DNA of 64,000 nt from Hippasteria phrygiana. Taxonomy: Eukaryota > Echinodermata > Asteroidea > Valvatida > Goniasteridae. Positions 31,181-41,899 of the stretch are shown here, in pieces. The position numbers and the translations under genes are program-made. The notes below the pieces were generated by a model, which worked only from the letters and a program-made list of their open reading frames with translations, had not been told where the DNA came from and searched no databases. Numbering within the stretch: position 1 is the first letter of the stretch; every line of letters begins with the position of its first letter. The DNA is taken from assembly GCA_037893225.1 (NCBI GenBank), contig JAZGUH010000945.1:496001-560000 (forward strand), given 5' to 3'.

Positions 31181-32259
31181 GTCAGAAGCGTAGCCGCACT
31201 GATTTTACTGAAATCAGATTTTTCTAGAATGGTTGATTTCGTTTACATCACTTAATAAGGGGTAGGCCTACGCGTTTGCAACCACACCCCTTGCCTAAAC
31301 GCGCATGAGAAATGAGAGGTATTGATGATTGGTCAGGTTTTTGCACTAGATATTTCACAGTTCCCCCTCATGCCCATGTAGCCTGCTGCTCCAGTCTTTC
31401 GAGTCAATTCAAACAGTTAAAAACGCAAATCGATATGTCAAAAGCTTTTAGTTTGGGAAATCCTCCGCGTCGCTTTCACTCGAGTGTACTGACGTCATTC
31501 GCCCTAATACCGCGCGGGAGTTTCGTCAATTTTCCCCCAGTTCCCTGCACAGGGATCCCCTGGCCATATCCACCGACTCAGACGTCCACAAATAACCCCT
31601 TTTAACGAAATTCCCCTTTCCACTGACCATCCGAGTATGAACAGCCTTACCACCGCGTCAGTCGTGCTTCGCGAAGCCACATGCGCGGTAGACTCGGAAA
31701 TGGTGTCTTCCGGTTGCTTTTGCCTTTGGTTGCACTAGGCACGTCATCCACCGCCGAGTTCAGTCGTTAATTTGTGTCCTAAATAACACGGTACCAGCAG
31801 GGTTTCCCTGCGTGAAATTAGAGCGTTAATGAAAGTTGCCGAAGTGCGGGTGCTTTCTATTTAATAAGTGGTGCTTCTAATAGTTCCTGAGGAAGAACAC
31901 AAAATTGCCTGCCGTGATGGGAGAAACATAGCCTGGCTCTTTTGAAAGCGAGTCGGCGGAGGTTTATATAAGATGGGGCAGATTTAGTCTAGCTTTCCAT
32001 CATTTAGCAACCCAAGCTCCGGGGAAAAGCAATCAATTTTCATTTGGAAACCTTGTTCGGGAAATGAAAATGTATGTTCAAATGCTACGGGCACTAGCTA
32101 AACAACGGCAGTCCGTATACATGGAACTGTGGTGGGCATAATGTTCATCTCAGACCATAAAATATCATTCGCATTTTGTGTAACAAAAACTGCAGGTAAA
32201 TTGTGCTCTTTTAATACCTTCGAATGCTGATATAAATTGTTTATACGTAGACATTGAAA
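31181..32259. other. No recognisable feature
   Basis: No motif-bearing frame, no matched repeat apart from a TAGGCCTA palindrome near 31264. Confidence 0.45.
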
Positions 32260-32559
32260 GCCAATTTACATGTAGGGCCTACGCGACTTTGTCGTGCAAC
32301 ACTGTCGCGCGTTTTCGAAATACGCACACAAGAAATGCACACATCGTCACACGATTTTGTCGCGTGAATAGAACCGTACTCATTGATATTTTGTGTGAGT
32401 TTAGGAAATTTTCGCGTATGTGTAAATTGGCCTTTAATACGCACAAATCAACGAACGTCTTGTCGCACGACTTAATTTGTCCCGTAAATGGAAACACACT
32501 CATTATTAATGAATTTAGAAAATTATCTTGCGACCAAGTCGCATATGTGTAAATTGGCC
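32260..32559. mobile_element. GGCCAATTTACA inverted-repeat elements, two fused
   Basis: Left GCCAATTTACATGTAGGGCC and right TGTGTAAATTGGCC ends, with a third inner end GTGTAAATTGGCC near 32422-32434. This suggests two adjacent copies. GCGACTTTGTCG/CGACAAAGTCG-type words recur inside. A related element is at 32921-33082. Confidence 0.65.
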
Positions 32560-32586
32560 ATTACGACAATGGCTTTGGGTTTGTTA

Positions 32587-32900
32587 GGCCAAGTAAAAAA
32601 ATGTTAGCATCCGAGTTTTAAAAAAAGGAAGGAGGAGGGGCTTTCTATTTTGTTATTTTTGTTATTTTCAAGATGGCCGCCATTCTTTTTCAATTTTCAG
32701 ACAACCGTAGGATTTTCAACTGTTGGACAAGAGAATTGAACATGTTTTCAGTGGTTTTAATAGTTTTAGTAAGCTTGCATGTTATTTTTCGATATATCGG
32801 ATGACAATTTTGTGTTTTTTTCACCTCATTTTCCAGAAAATTCCAGATGGCCCCAAAATGAACGGTGGGCGGGGACGCTAAATATATTCTTTTTTTTGAA
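32587..32900 (+). mobile_element. Harbinger-like MITE, copy C
   Basis: Starts GGCCAAGTAAAAAAATGTT after TTA (32584-32586). Shares the internal CAACCGTAGG, TTCAACTGTTG and GGGCGGGGACGCTAAATA with copy B. The right terminus is degenerate. It lies between two GGCCAATTTACA elements. Confidence 0.7.
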
Positions 32901-32920
32901 CTAGAACTATTCTCCATAAA

Positions 32921-33082
32921 GGCCAATGTGCTGATACGGGACCTAGTCGCGCGTTCTAAATTCACAAAAACCGAGGACCGTGTTTCCATTTACGCGACAA
33001 AGTCGTGCGACGAGATGTTCATCGATTTGTGTGTATTTCGGAAAAGGCGCGACAATGTCGCACGACAAATGTAAATTGGGCC
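32921..33082. mobile_element. GGCCAATTTACA-family element
   Basis: GGCCAATGTGCTGATACGGG on the left, GTAAATTGGGCC on the right. Interior words CGACAAAGTCGTGCGACG and CGCGACAATGTCGCACGAC match those of 32260-32559. About 162 bp. Confidence 0.6.
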
Positions 33083-34374
33083 TAAGAATAGCAATCATTT
33101 CTGTTTTCAGCAAATTCTGCCTGTGAAGTTAGCAGTCTCTTCCTGTGCTTATTGCTTACGGTCTCTATGAAATGGATGAATGTTCCAATACTAGAAAATT
33201 GTGTTCTTAGCAACCCTACGAAAGAGACCGTCTTCTCTGCTAATCTATGCTGCGCAAGGAGATCCTGTATAACTACAGAAGTTGGAATCCCCCAAGGATC
33301 CTTGTACAGCCAATATATTAGCTGAATATACAGTGGAAGCGTTGGCAGACGACCAGACAGGAAGTACAAGACACCTAAACGTTTATGCAACTGGTAATGC
33401 AGACTATCAGGTGACGAAATTTAACCTTTCTTTACCACATTGTTTATTGGCTTATCTTCCCCCAGTACCACATTCTTTGTTCAGTCAAGCATAAACCACT
33501 TATGCAGAAAAGCCGCTGACTGCTTGTTGAATAGTTGTATTTTTAATCAAAGATTTCAGCCTCAAGAATTGATTGAAAAGGAAAATGTTGTGTGTAAAGT
33601 TTCTTCCTTAAAAATTTCTCTTTCATACTTAAAGTCATAACTGCTAAAATAGCAAAGTTACGGATGTTTTCTCTTCTGGCCCACTTTATCAAACAGGAAA
33701 GTTGTTTGTCACATGAACTAATGCCACTCCATACACATAACTCTAAAGGGAAACTTCGGATACAGTTTTCTCAAAATATTGTAATAGCACCGTTGGAAAG
33801 ATCCGAACAATCTCTTTCTGTTAATGGATGTAGATCATGTATGGACAGCGAAAAACACAAGCACTACAGTTCGTTGAATCATGGTGAATATATTTGTTGT
33901 TTGGATACTTTGGTGTGCGGTTTCCTTGTCGAGTATAAATTCGACATTGGTAAGCAATAGGGGTGCTGTGGCAAAAAGGGTTAAGCACACTCATACCCTG
34001 ACAAAATGTAGACCATGTTAATTCAGACCAGAAGGAAAGGTACTAGCTCTGTCATTCGCATCGCAAGCAAAGTGCAATGGATATGGTTTTGTGCTGACCA
34101 TAAATTTAGGATGGAAGTTATACGAAGAGTGTCCTTGTTAATTTGAAATCAATTTTTACTTTTTGCATTATCAGTTGTTTCGTATTTAGTGGTACAGCCA
34201 GTGAGACATTTTAAATAGGTGATATCGCAGCCTGTTTTGAGGGCATTAAAGGGCGCGGTATACACCATTTGCTTTTCCTGTAATTTTCAGAAATACATGT
34301 AATTCTCGCCCCCCCCTGTAAATTTTGCAAACGGAAAAACATAATAGTATTATTATGAAGAATACTGTGAGCGC
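33083..34374. other. No recognisable gene
   Basis: A 98-codon frame (33664-33960) and a 102-codon minus frame (33082-33390) exist but show no motif, no composition bias and no plausible start context. Left unassigned. Confidence 0.4.
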
Positions 34375-34420
34375 CCCCCCCCCCCCCCCTACTGTAACAT
34401 GCAGCCCCCCCCCCCCCAAC
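34375..34420 (+). repeat. C-run pair
   Basis: C runs at about 34374-34389 and 34405-34417 following GAGCG, similar in setting to the C run at 26455-26468 and that at 43705-43719 (AGCGCCCC/GAGCCCC). Confidence 0.75.
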
Positions 34421-34845
34421 TTACCCCCAATGGAGAGAGCCCTGGCTACGACGATAGATTGTCCCCCACCCCCATGCTCCTGCAGACGGGTGTTACCGGT
34501 GCACACTAGAATATATAGGGGAGTAGTTGGCGTACAATTTTTGGGAGGGGGACTGTCCAACTAATAATATACGTGCACTGATTGGCTTTTTATCGATTAC
34601 GATAATATTCAACCATCTAAAATGTTGAGGTTGGGAATGCACCGTCGTTAAAATGAGATGAAAGTTGCACAATGGAAAGGCTGACTTTTGAAACTCATAT
34701 TATTCAGTTATTTTTGTGCAACATAGAAGTTAAGTGGCGAGTTTACGATCTTAATAGTCAATGGAGTGCACGGGCGTCCCGTGATTTTGTATGGGACCCA
34801 CGGCGTGAGGATTTGTGCCGTTCCAGATGCGCGCTTCTTAGCACT

Positions 34846-34992
34846 GGGCCCAATTTCGTGGCGCTGCTGAAAAGGTGTGCTAACTGCAATTTGTAGAAGA
34901 ATTCTGTAGATGATATTGTACGGCCAACTCTGCTAACTCCTGCTCGTGACGAAGATTTCCATATGACACCCCATGTGATGAAATTCGGTCCC
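34846..34992. mobile_element. GGGCCCAATTTC-family MITE, diverged copy
   Basis: Left GGGCCCAATTTCGTGGCGC and right GTGATGAAATTCGGTCCC correspond to the perfect ends of 2701-2950, here with several substitutions. The interior retains GCTAACT words. 147 bp. Confidence 0.65.
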
Positions 34993-35364
34993 GGCTTCAT
35001 ACAGATAAAGCACTTTAAAAAAAATTGTGAGAATTTCATTTGAACTTTTGAGTTAAGACGCATTAAATAGCTAGGGCACCATAATAATGTCAATTGTTTT
35101 GTGAAATGTGTGAATTCATTTCAGTAGCAGGTAGGACTAAATGGGGGTGTTTATCTGACTGACCCAAGATGCAGAGGTGGCGATTTCTCGTTAAGGTTGG
35201 AGGGTGGGGAAGGGGGGACGGAGAAAAACCAGTCATTGTTTATAAGCATTTTGTATTTGGTATCTCTTGTGTATCCTGGGAAATGTTTAAAAATGTGTGT
35301 GCTGATCTGTGTGTATTGTGGTGCATATAACAGCCAATAAACCATAATGGCAAGTGGGGATTAT

Positions 35365-35465
35365 TGGGGGAGGGGGGGGGGGGGGAGGAGGACACTGCCA
35401 TAGCCGTCCCCTTTCCCCCAAAAATTGGGGGCGTGTTCCCCCGTCCCCCCCCCCCCCCACCCCGA
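35365..35465. repeat. G-run/C-run foldback
   Basis: G run near 35370-35384 opposes a C run near 35444-35458. Between them GTCCCCTTTCCCCCAAAAAT is met by GGGGGCGTGTTCCCCC. Pattern like the other G/C-run tracts. Confidence 0.6.
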
Positions 35466-36139
35466 GATCGCCGTCCAAGACACCTACACACTATGTGAAT
35501 GGCACTTCTAGAACGTCTCCAACGGGAGGTTTTCAACTAAGTACATCCATGGAACAATTACAGTCAACCGTGAGGTTGAATAGCCACCTCGTTCCTTGCG
35601 TTTCATGCTGTTGAAAGCTTTTCTTTAAGTTTTTGCAACACCCGAAACCTAGACGATGTGTAAAAGTAATCATTACTGAGATGGATATCATTGATCCATG
35701 GAGGAAGGAGCACGATTGATCAGAATCATTCGGGGTACTAATTAGTGGGCCGAATTAGCCTTTTTCAAAATACAGTGTGCCCAGGGTATAATCTTTCAGA
35801 TTTTCAAAGAAAATTTTCAAAAATTCAAAAAATGTGAGGTACATTTTCTTTTTAGTGAAAGGTACTACCTTTTCAGAAAATCTCATTATAAACAGTTATT
35901 TTATAAAAAATGGACAGATAAAATAATTTGTTCGTGTAGAAAGTGTGCTAACTGGTCTCTGTTGGAAAAACTTAAGCTAAAAACTGAGTTTTATAGAAGA
36001 TTTACAGAAACGTGTTTCCAGAATCTAATGCGATTATGCAGCTCCCTTTGCTGCATGCGTTCTAGTTTTTTTAATTCGCGACTGAGTTCGCACGCGCACA
36101 TCGACTTGACAACCAGCACCTTGCTTGCTGATAAACAAA
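35466..36139. other. No recognisable feature
   Basis: No motif-bearing frame. A/T-rich with runs of TTTTCAAA-type words. Confidence 0.45.
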
Positions 36140-36427
36140 TTCACGTGAATATTTGCGACCGGAGAGCGGGACGTGAATTTTTTGACGCGAATATTGACTT
36201 GAATATTTGTCGCCGGAGAGCGGGACGTGGAATTTTTGACGCGAATATTGACGTGAATATTTGCGAGCGGAGAGCGGGACGTGAAATTTTTGATGCGAAT
36301 ATTGACGTGAATATTTGCGAGCGGAGAGCGGACGTGAAATTTTGTCGTGAATATTAATGTGAATATTCACGATTTGGGGCAAGTCGTGAAATTTTGTCGT
36401 GAATATTGACGTCAATATTCACGATTT
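36140..36427 (+). repeat. Array A: four 54-bp units plus two 52-bp units
   Basis: GGAGAGCGGGACGTG recurs at 36161, 36215, 36269 and 36323, an exact 54-bp period. As 54 is divisible by three this produces an 18-residue repeat (NICERRAGREIFDANIDV) in a spurious frame. From about 36338 the unit changes to 52 bp (GTCGTGAAATTTTGTCGTG, then AATATTGACGTCAATATTC). The same 52-bp unit appears inverted at 38172-38275. Confidence 0.85.
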
Positions 36428-36550
36428 CCGATGTCCCATCAGGGCTACCATACTAAGGTGTATGCTACCTTAAGGAGGATGTAGATCTATTTAGAGCAGC
36501 GCCCTCCTGTGGTTTCATTTGGCAAAATATTATTTGATGCAAGATTGGAC

Positions 36551-36810
36551 CGAGGGGTACCCCCCTCTTGTCCTATACCATATACACATTCCCCTGGATA
36601 TCTGAAGGGAATTCCTGAGACTCCGAGAACACTATGACCAACACAAAAGAGGGAGCGGGGGTTTCTCCGTCCTTTATCTTGCTTCAAATGTATGGGACAG
36701 AGGGAACCCCCTCTTTTGTGTTGGTCATTGTGTTCCCGGAATCTCAGGAATTCCTTTCAGATATCGGGGGGGGGGGGGGGGGGGGTGTGTTAGTGCAGGA
36801 TTTTCGACAG
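36551..36810. mobile_element. G/C-run MITE, two copies head to head
   Basis: A reversed copy (about 36551-36662, core CTATGACCAACACAAAAGAG) and a forward copy (about 36690-36810, core CTCTTTTGTGTTGGTCATTG, with a G run of about 20 at 36767-36786) face each other across 30 bp. Outer ends are incomplete. Confidence 0.65.
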
Positions 36811-36989
36811 AAAGTGCATTTTCAATTTAGAGCAATATCCAACATGGGGCTGGGGTGGGGGAACATCGGCAATTGTAATAGCCTCCTCTACGGATTGCCA
36901 GATTCACAACTGAACTTAAACGAATAATGTACTCTGCAGCTATAGGCTTGTCACTAAAACACGCTTATGTGAACAAATTTCCTCATTTT

Positions 36990-37340
36990 ACATCAGCTAC
37001 ATTGGCTACCAGTTAACTTTCAAACTACTGGTTCTGGTTAACAAATGCATAGGCCTACATGGATTAGCCCCAGTCTACCTCCAAGAACTCTCCGCTCTAG
37101 TTCCAAAATCTTCTTACTCCATATCTAGTAATCACCGATGATCATACGGGCAACTTGCCTTCCAATTTACTGCTCACAAACTATGGAACAATCTCCCAAA
37201 CCATATCAAAAACTGTTCCATGACCTTAATTGGCTTAATTCAAACAAAATCTTAAAACTCACCTGTTCACCCTCTCAATCGCATATGGACTTAATTGTAT
37301 TATGCGCTATAAATGTCAAGTTTTAGCAACCTATTCCCCA
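36990..37340 (+). pseudogene. LINE C-terminal relic (L2/CR1-like)
   Basis: Reading several frames gives YQLTFKLLVLVNKCIGLHGL, APVYLQELSALVPKSS, YGQLAFQFTAHKLWNNLP and NHIKNCSMTLIGL. This is the C-terminal block of L2/CR1-type LINE proteins. Frameshifts near 37045 and 37140. The 3' end is not clear. Confidence 0.75.
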
Positions 37341-37544
37341 GCTCCATTGCCAATCTGAAGCCGTAAGTGCTTGAACAAAATCAACAGGCTCCACCTACTT
37401 CCGGGTTCAAATAAAGGACTCAGGTGTACATAAATTTTAGAAGTGGCACTCTTAAGACCTAAAATTAAGGGAACCGAAGCCAAAGGCAAGGTTTGGGACT
37501 AGGTTCTGCAGCTGCGAATCAGGTTTGCCTAGTTGACTCGCCGT

Positions 37545-37600
37545 CCTCCGCTGTGACATGTCGCTGACGTGTGAATTTGGTTTTCAGTCCCTGCCTGATC
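37545..37600 (-). mobile_element. SINE fragment, left of the foldback
   Basis: ACGTGTGAATTTGG then TTTTCAGTCCCTGCCTGATC aligns with the 41900-42320 SINE read on its sense strand. It continues after the foldback at 38646. Sense direction here is the plus strand relative to the SINE copy at 41900-42320, which lies on the minus strand; strand is given by reference to that copy's opposite. Confidence 0.65.
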
Positions 37601-37605
37601 GGTTA

Positions 37606-37884
37606 CGTCCCAGTGGTCCTGCGTCCCAGTGGTCCTGCGTCCCAGTGGTCCTGCGTCCCAGTGGTCCTGCGTCCCAGTGGTCCTGCGTCCCAGTGGTCCT
37701 GCGTCCCAGTGGTCCTGCGTCCCAGTGGTCCTGCGTCCCAGTGGTCCTGCGTCCCAGTGGTCCTGCGTCCCAGTGGTCCTGCGTCCCAGTGGTCCTGCGT
37801 CCCAGTGGTCCTGCGTCCCAGTGGTCCTGCGTCCCAGTGGTCCTGCGTCCCAGTGGTCCTGCGTCCCAGTGGTCCTGCGTCCCA
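37606..37884 (+). repeat. 16-bp minisatellite, left arm
   Basis: About 17 copies of CGTCCCAGTGGTCCTG with no variant seen. Because 16 is not divisible by three and the unit has no stop, long frames appear in five of six frames; none is coding. Confidence 0.95.
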
Positions 37885-38171
37885 CATTCCAATGAAATAG
37901 TCCACTGGTCCGATGAAACATAACATTTTGTAGTTCCACTGGTTTAGGTTGACTGACATGCTGAGGAGAATGTTGTCTGGGTCTATCGTGCCTGACTACA
38001 ATGTGGTGCACAGATATAGGTAATCTTGGAAGATGATTATGAAGGTGACTTCTTGAACTGATTTTGGCGTGGAAATTGTGTTTGATAGTATTAATTATTT
38101 TAAACGTAAACCAACTATTATCATGAGAACTACAGGGTGGGGTGTTGATGGTGGTCCTGAATGTACATCGT

Positions 38172-38275
38172 AAATCGTGAATATTGACGTCAATATTCGC
38201 GACAAATTTAACGACTTGCCCCCAAATCGTGAATATTGACGTCAATATTCGCGACAAATTTCACGACTTGCCCCT
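38172..38275 (-). repeat. Array A': two inverted 52-bp units
   Basis: AAATCGTGAATATTGACG starts at 38172 and 38224. Each unit contains the palindrome GAATATTGACGTCAATATTC. Inverse orientation to 36338-36427. Located in the loop of the foldback element. Confidence 0.85.
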
Positions 38276-38311
38276 GCTATGTGTATTTGTTCATTATTTT
38301 TCACTGCGAAT

Positions 38312-38640
38312 GGGACGTAGGACCAATGGGACGTAGGACCAATGGGACGTAGGACCAATGGGACGTAGGACCAATGGGACGTAGGACCAATGGGACGTAG
38401 GACCAATGGGACGTAGGACCAATGGGACGTAGGACCAATGGGACGTAGGAATATAGGGGGCGTAGGACAAATGGAACGTAGGACCAATGAGACGTAGGAC
38501 TAATGGGACGTAGGACCAATGGGACGTAGGACCAATGGGACGTAGGACCAATGGGAGCGTAGGACCAATGGGAGCGTAGGACTAATGGGACGTAGGACCA
38601 ATGGGACGTAGGACCAATGGGACGTAGGACCAATGGGACG
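38312..38640 (-). repeat. 16-bp minisatellite, right arm
   Basis: About 20 copies of GGGACGTAGGACCAAT. Unlike the left arm it has variants: one GAATATAGGGGGCGTAGG patch at 38448-38465, several single-base changes and two 17-bp units with an extra G near 38554-38575. Confidence 0.95.
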
Positions 38641-38653
38641 TCCCCGCCTGATC

Positions 38654-38760
38654 ACGTGGGTTTTCCACAGCATATCATTCTGGGGTTTTTCTCCCACCTC
38701 TAAAACTGAACATTTCTTTGTCTTCTTCCTGCATGTTTTTTTAAGGCTTTCGAGCTACAG
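38654..38760 (-). mobile_element. SINE fragment, right of the foldback
   Basis: ACGTGGGTTTTCC, ATATCATTCTGGGG and TCTCCCACCTCTAAAACT match the SINE at 41900-42320 and continue from the left fragment at 37545-37600. It ends within a TTCTTCCTGCATG stretch also present in that copy. Confidence 0.7.
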
Positions 38761-39164
38761 TGCGACACGCACTTTTCAGGAATCATTGGTTTCATTACTA
38801 GAAAGGAAAAAAACTACAAATAAATATATAGCAGTGTTACACGGACAGCTATGCTACGTACCAACATAGTTCAGACGCTATAGAATGTGTTTGAGAAATA
38901 TTTGTTTTAATGAAGATAACTTGCAAAAGGTCAATACTGTAGGCCTATAAATATAGTTCTGTCATCAGTAGATTGTCCCTTCAATTGGATCCTTTTCATG
39001 TTCGGTAACCAGTCCATATTGGACCGCCTAGTGTATGATGCTTATTCAATGTAGTCAGGTGTGCCGCGTGATTTGAAGTAAGTTGATTTAGCCGTGATTT
39101 CTATGGGGTGTATTACTTTAAACACTAAAATTTCGAATCGAATTCTTAATTTGTTAACAATAGA

Positions 39165-39236
39165 TTAGCTATACAAGCTTTCCAAATGAGACATTCCACA
39201 AAACGCCGGAGCGGGACGCTCCTAATTCCTACACTG
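39165..39236 (+). repeat. Partial copy of the 17510/19605 arm
   Basis: TTTCCAAATGAGACATTCCAC and GAGCGGGACGCTCCTAATTC match TTTCCAGTGAGACACCACC and GAAGCGGGACGCTCGTAATTC at 17525-17620. It ends at a TTAA where another element is inserted. Confidence 0.6.
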
Positions 39237-39240
39237 TTAA

Positions 39241-39376
39241 CCCTCCCTCGGTGCCAAAATGGAGCCAACTACCCTACCTATCAAACCTATTGAGTTTCAG
39301 TTTGAAACACACAAGCTGTTGGAAAGGAAAGGCTCAGGTTTTTTGATAGGTTATGATAGTTATAACAGTAGGAGGG
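39241..39376. mobile_element. Short piggyBac-like MITE, TTAA target
   Basis: CCCTCC at the left and GGAGGG at the right, with further weak pairing, between TTAA at 39237-39240 and 39377-39380. 136 bp. CCCT termini plus TTAA are typical of piggyBac derivatives. It is inserted in the 39165 repeat. Confidence 0.6.
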
Positions 39377-39435
39377 TTAATGTACAAAATGTATATCAAT
39401 CTTCTCACGGAGCACCGTAATAAGACGGTGACAGC

Positions 39436-40043
39436 CCGATTGTCCGAAGGTTCGATAGTCCGAAGGTTCGATTGTCCGAAGGTTTATTAATCCGAAGGTT
39501 CGATATTCCGAACGTACAAATTCCCCATAAGAGGGGATTCGTTAGTCCGAAAATGAAATAAGGTTCGTTAATCCGAACATTTGATGCAATAGTCCGAAGG
39601 TTCATTGGTCCGAAGGGCCGACAATCCGAAGGTTCATTTATCCGAAGGTTCGGTAGTCCGAATGAATTTAGAATAAGGTTAATTAGTCCGAAGGTTCAAA
39701 AGTCCGAAACGAAAGTAAGGTTCAATAGTCCGAAGGTTCATTATTCCGAATTGAAAATAAGGTCCGATAGTCCGACCATCGAACCCTATTGTCTATTCGG
39801 AATATCGAACCTTATCGTCCATTCGGACTATCGAACCTTATCGTCCATTCGGACTATGGCACCCTATCGTCTATTCGGACTACCGAACCTTCGGATTATT
39901 TAACCTTATTCTCTTTTCGGACTAATGGGCCCTTCGGACTATCGAACCTTCGGACTGTCGAAACTTCGGACTATTGAACCTTCGGACTAACGAACCTTCG
40001 GACTAATAACCCTTCCGACTAAAGAACCTTCGGACTATCGGGC
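39436..40043. mobile_element. Foldback built from a degenerate 16-bp unit
   Basis: From 39436 to about 39775 units of GTCCGAAGGTTCGATA run in one direction; from about 39780 to 40043 the inverse (TATCGAACCTTCGGAC) runs back. Many units have drifted, and spacers such as GAAATAAGGTTC occur. The centre is near 39778. No coding capacity. Same design as 37601-38645 but with an unrelated unit. Confidence 0.85.
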
Positions 40044-41899
40044 GGACACCAATAAAACACAGTAATAAACCGTATTGTATTTTAGGAAGATCAAATAAAG
40101 TGCAAAGTATAGTAATTGCTTTATCGTTTTCAGTAAGTCCATTATTTGTTAGTAGAGGGAAATCGATGAAATTGGAATTTTCAGTGAGAGCACGGACGGA
40201 GCAGCTACACTATAGATCATTTTCACCTACGTAACCAGATATGCGACATGTAACAATACCACCACGTGTGGATAGGACTCGTTGGGCGTATTCGAAAACC
40301 CGTTCTATCTCGGGTAACCCGTATTCTCTCAGGCTGGTTGCCAAATGGAACGCCAAAAGGGCGTGTACACCCGTACGTTCCAATGGGGCTACTTAATTTC
40401 TGCACATGCGCTAAATTAAATGTCCATACTAATTAGCTACAGCAGCAACCGGAACTGGCTGTGAAACTGCCTTGTTACTCGAAGTTTTTGTTTCTCAGCT
40501 TGTTTAGTATGAATATTAGTTAAACATCTCCGAGATCTATGTCAGCACCATGTACCCCGTGTGAGATAGAGCCGTGGTTGCGTACTGTTAACCTGGTCAT
40601 TTTCACGGCGTGCCCTTGCAGATTAGCTCTGGTGCTCAGTTATCATGTACGGAGCCAAATAATGAAGTTTAGAGATTTATACTAAAGAAAAGAAAGGGGA
40701 AAATTCGAGTAAAACACAACCACTGAATAAGTATAGTTTAGGTCTTCGACTGTTGTTTTCGATATCTTTTCAGTTTGGTAAAACTCTGGGAGCTGAGAAA
40801 TTTTAATTCCAAAAGGAGCATGCTCATCCGAAGAAATTCTTAATTTTACGCTCCCCAGCAACATGTTCCCAGTGTAATTTGACACATACCGTGAGTTCAT
40901 TACAAATTTTATTCTTTGGGTTTTAAAGATATGATCTGTATTTAGTCAGTATGGACGTCCATGAATTCAAAATGGCGTATTTTTCAAACTTATAAACCAT
41001 TGTTTACATCGTAAATTTTATGTTGTCAAGCACCCTCATTACGTATGCAAGCAGTCATACCCCCACATTGTCAGGAAGTAAATTACTGCATGGTCAATAC
41101 AAATGGAACGTAGGCCTACGTGTGTATAGTGCATCTGGGCAAAAATTCAAATGGCAGCCGCCGTATCAATACTACGAATAAAAAGAAAGGAAAATTCACG
41201 ATCCTACGAAAATCATTAAAATCATGCAACAGCAATAAAAAAAAAATTGGCGAAGACAATCCCACTGTCCATGGATCCCATTTTAAAATATGTTATACTG
41301 TCCCTGGACTGAATGAGTGCTTCCTGAATTTCAGGAAGGGCCTAAGTCCGCCATCTTTGTTCTTGACGTTCTTCATATCTACTCCCCAATAAGTATAGGC
41401 AGTGAAAATCCTGTTCGTGAACACAGTTTGCGTGTTGGAAACTCTCTTTAGACTTGGACAAGTCGTTAAACAGTCCTGTTTTGTCCACAGGCACTGCCGT
41501 ACCATGCGTGGCATATTATGTTAATATGCCAGTGAAGCACACGCATGTTGGCAACTAAAGCGGTATGCGATATACCCTGAACGAATTATAACAAAACCGT
41601 CCAATCACCGACTTGATTTCAAGTCTAAACTCTCTTCAACACGCGAACGGGGTTTCGAATACGCCCTCGGTCAATCGGGGTGGGGCATTGGGGGGAGGCC
41701 ATTAGAAGAATTGTTAACGGTGACATGCATGTCGTGACGATGTCACTTTAACTGCCGTCGTCGGCCGAAGTAATTGGGTATTTTTCCAACGTCGATGAGA
41801 ATGGATTAAAGTCCATTAAGGAGGCGAACATACTTTAATCATGACATTAGGATTTTATGAATTCATGTATTATTCTGGTGGTGAGCCAAGGGGCATTAG
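40044..41899. other. No gene recognised
   Basis: Open frames without motifs. A weak inverted pair (GTGTTGGAAACTCTC near 41431 and GACTTGATTTCAAGTC with CTCTTCAACACGCG near 41610-41645) may be another element with diverged ends. The rest is featureless. Confidence 0.4.

Larger units (their letters stand above)
37601..38645. mobile_element. TU-like foldback element with 16-bp minisatellite arms
   Basis: Left arm: about 17 identical 16-bp units (CGTCCCAGTGGTCCTG, 37606-37884). Right arm: about 20 units of GGGACGTAGGACCAAT (38312-38640), whose inverse differs from the left unit at 2 of 16 positions. Tips: GGTTACGTCCC and the inverse GGGGACGTCCC. GCCTGATC flanks both sides (37593-37600 and 38646-38653), an 8-bp target duplication. 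The flanks join into a SINE. The loop (37885-38311) has no transposase and contains two inverted 52-bp units of array A. Sea-urchin TU foldback elements have outer arms of 15-bp tandem repeats and 8-bp duplications, so the architecture matches; sequence identity to TU is not claimed. Confidence 0.8.

Noticed and set aside
35962..36357. 131-codon frame with an 18-residue repeat
   Set aside because: The 54-bp tandem unit is a multiple of three. No start context, no homologous domain, and the unit changes to 52 bp without keeping frame.
36140..36427. CRISPR-like regular repeats
   Set aside because: Units are contiguous with no unique spacers and the sequence is eukaryotic.
37529..38257. 242-codon frame and several others over the 16-bp arrays
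   Set aside because: A stop-free 16-bp unit opens many frames on both strands; periodicity explains them.
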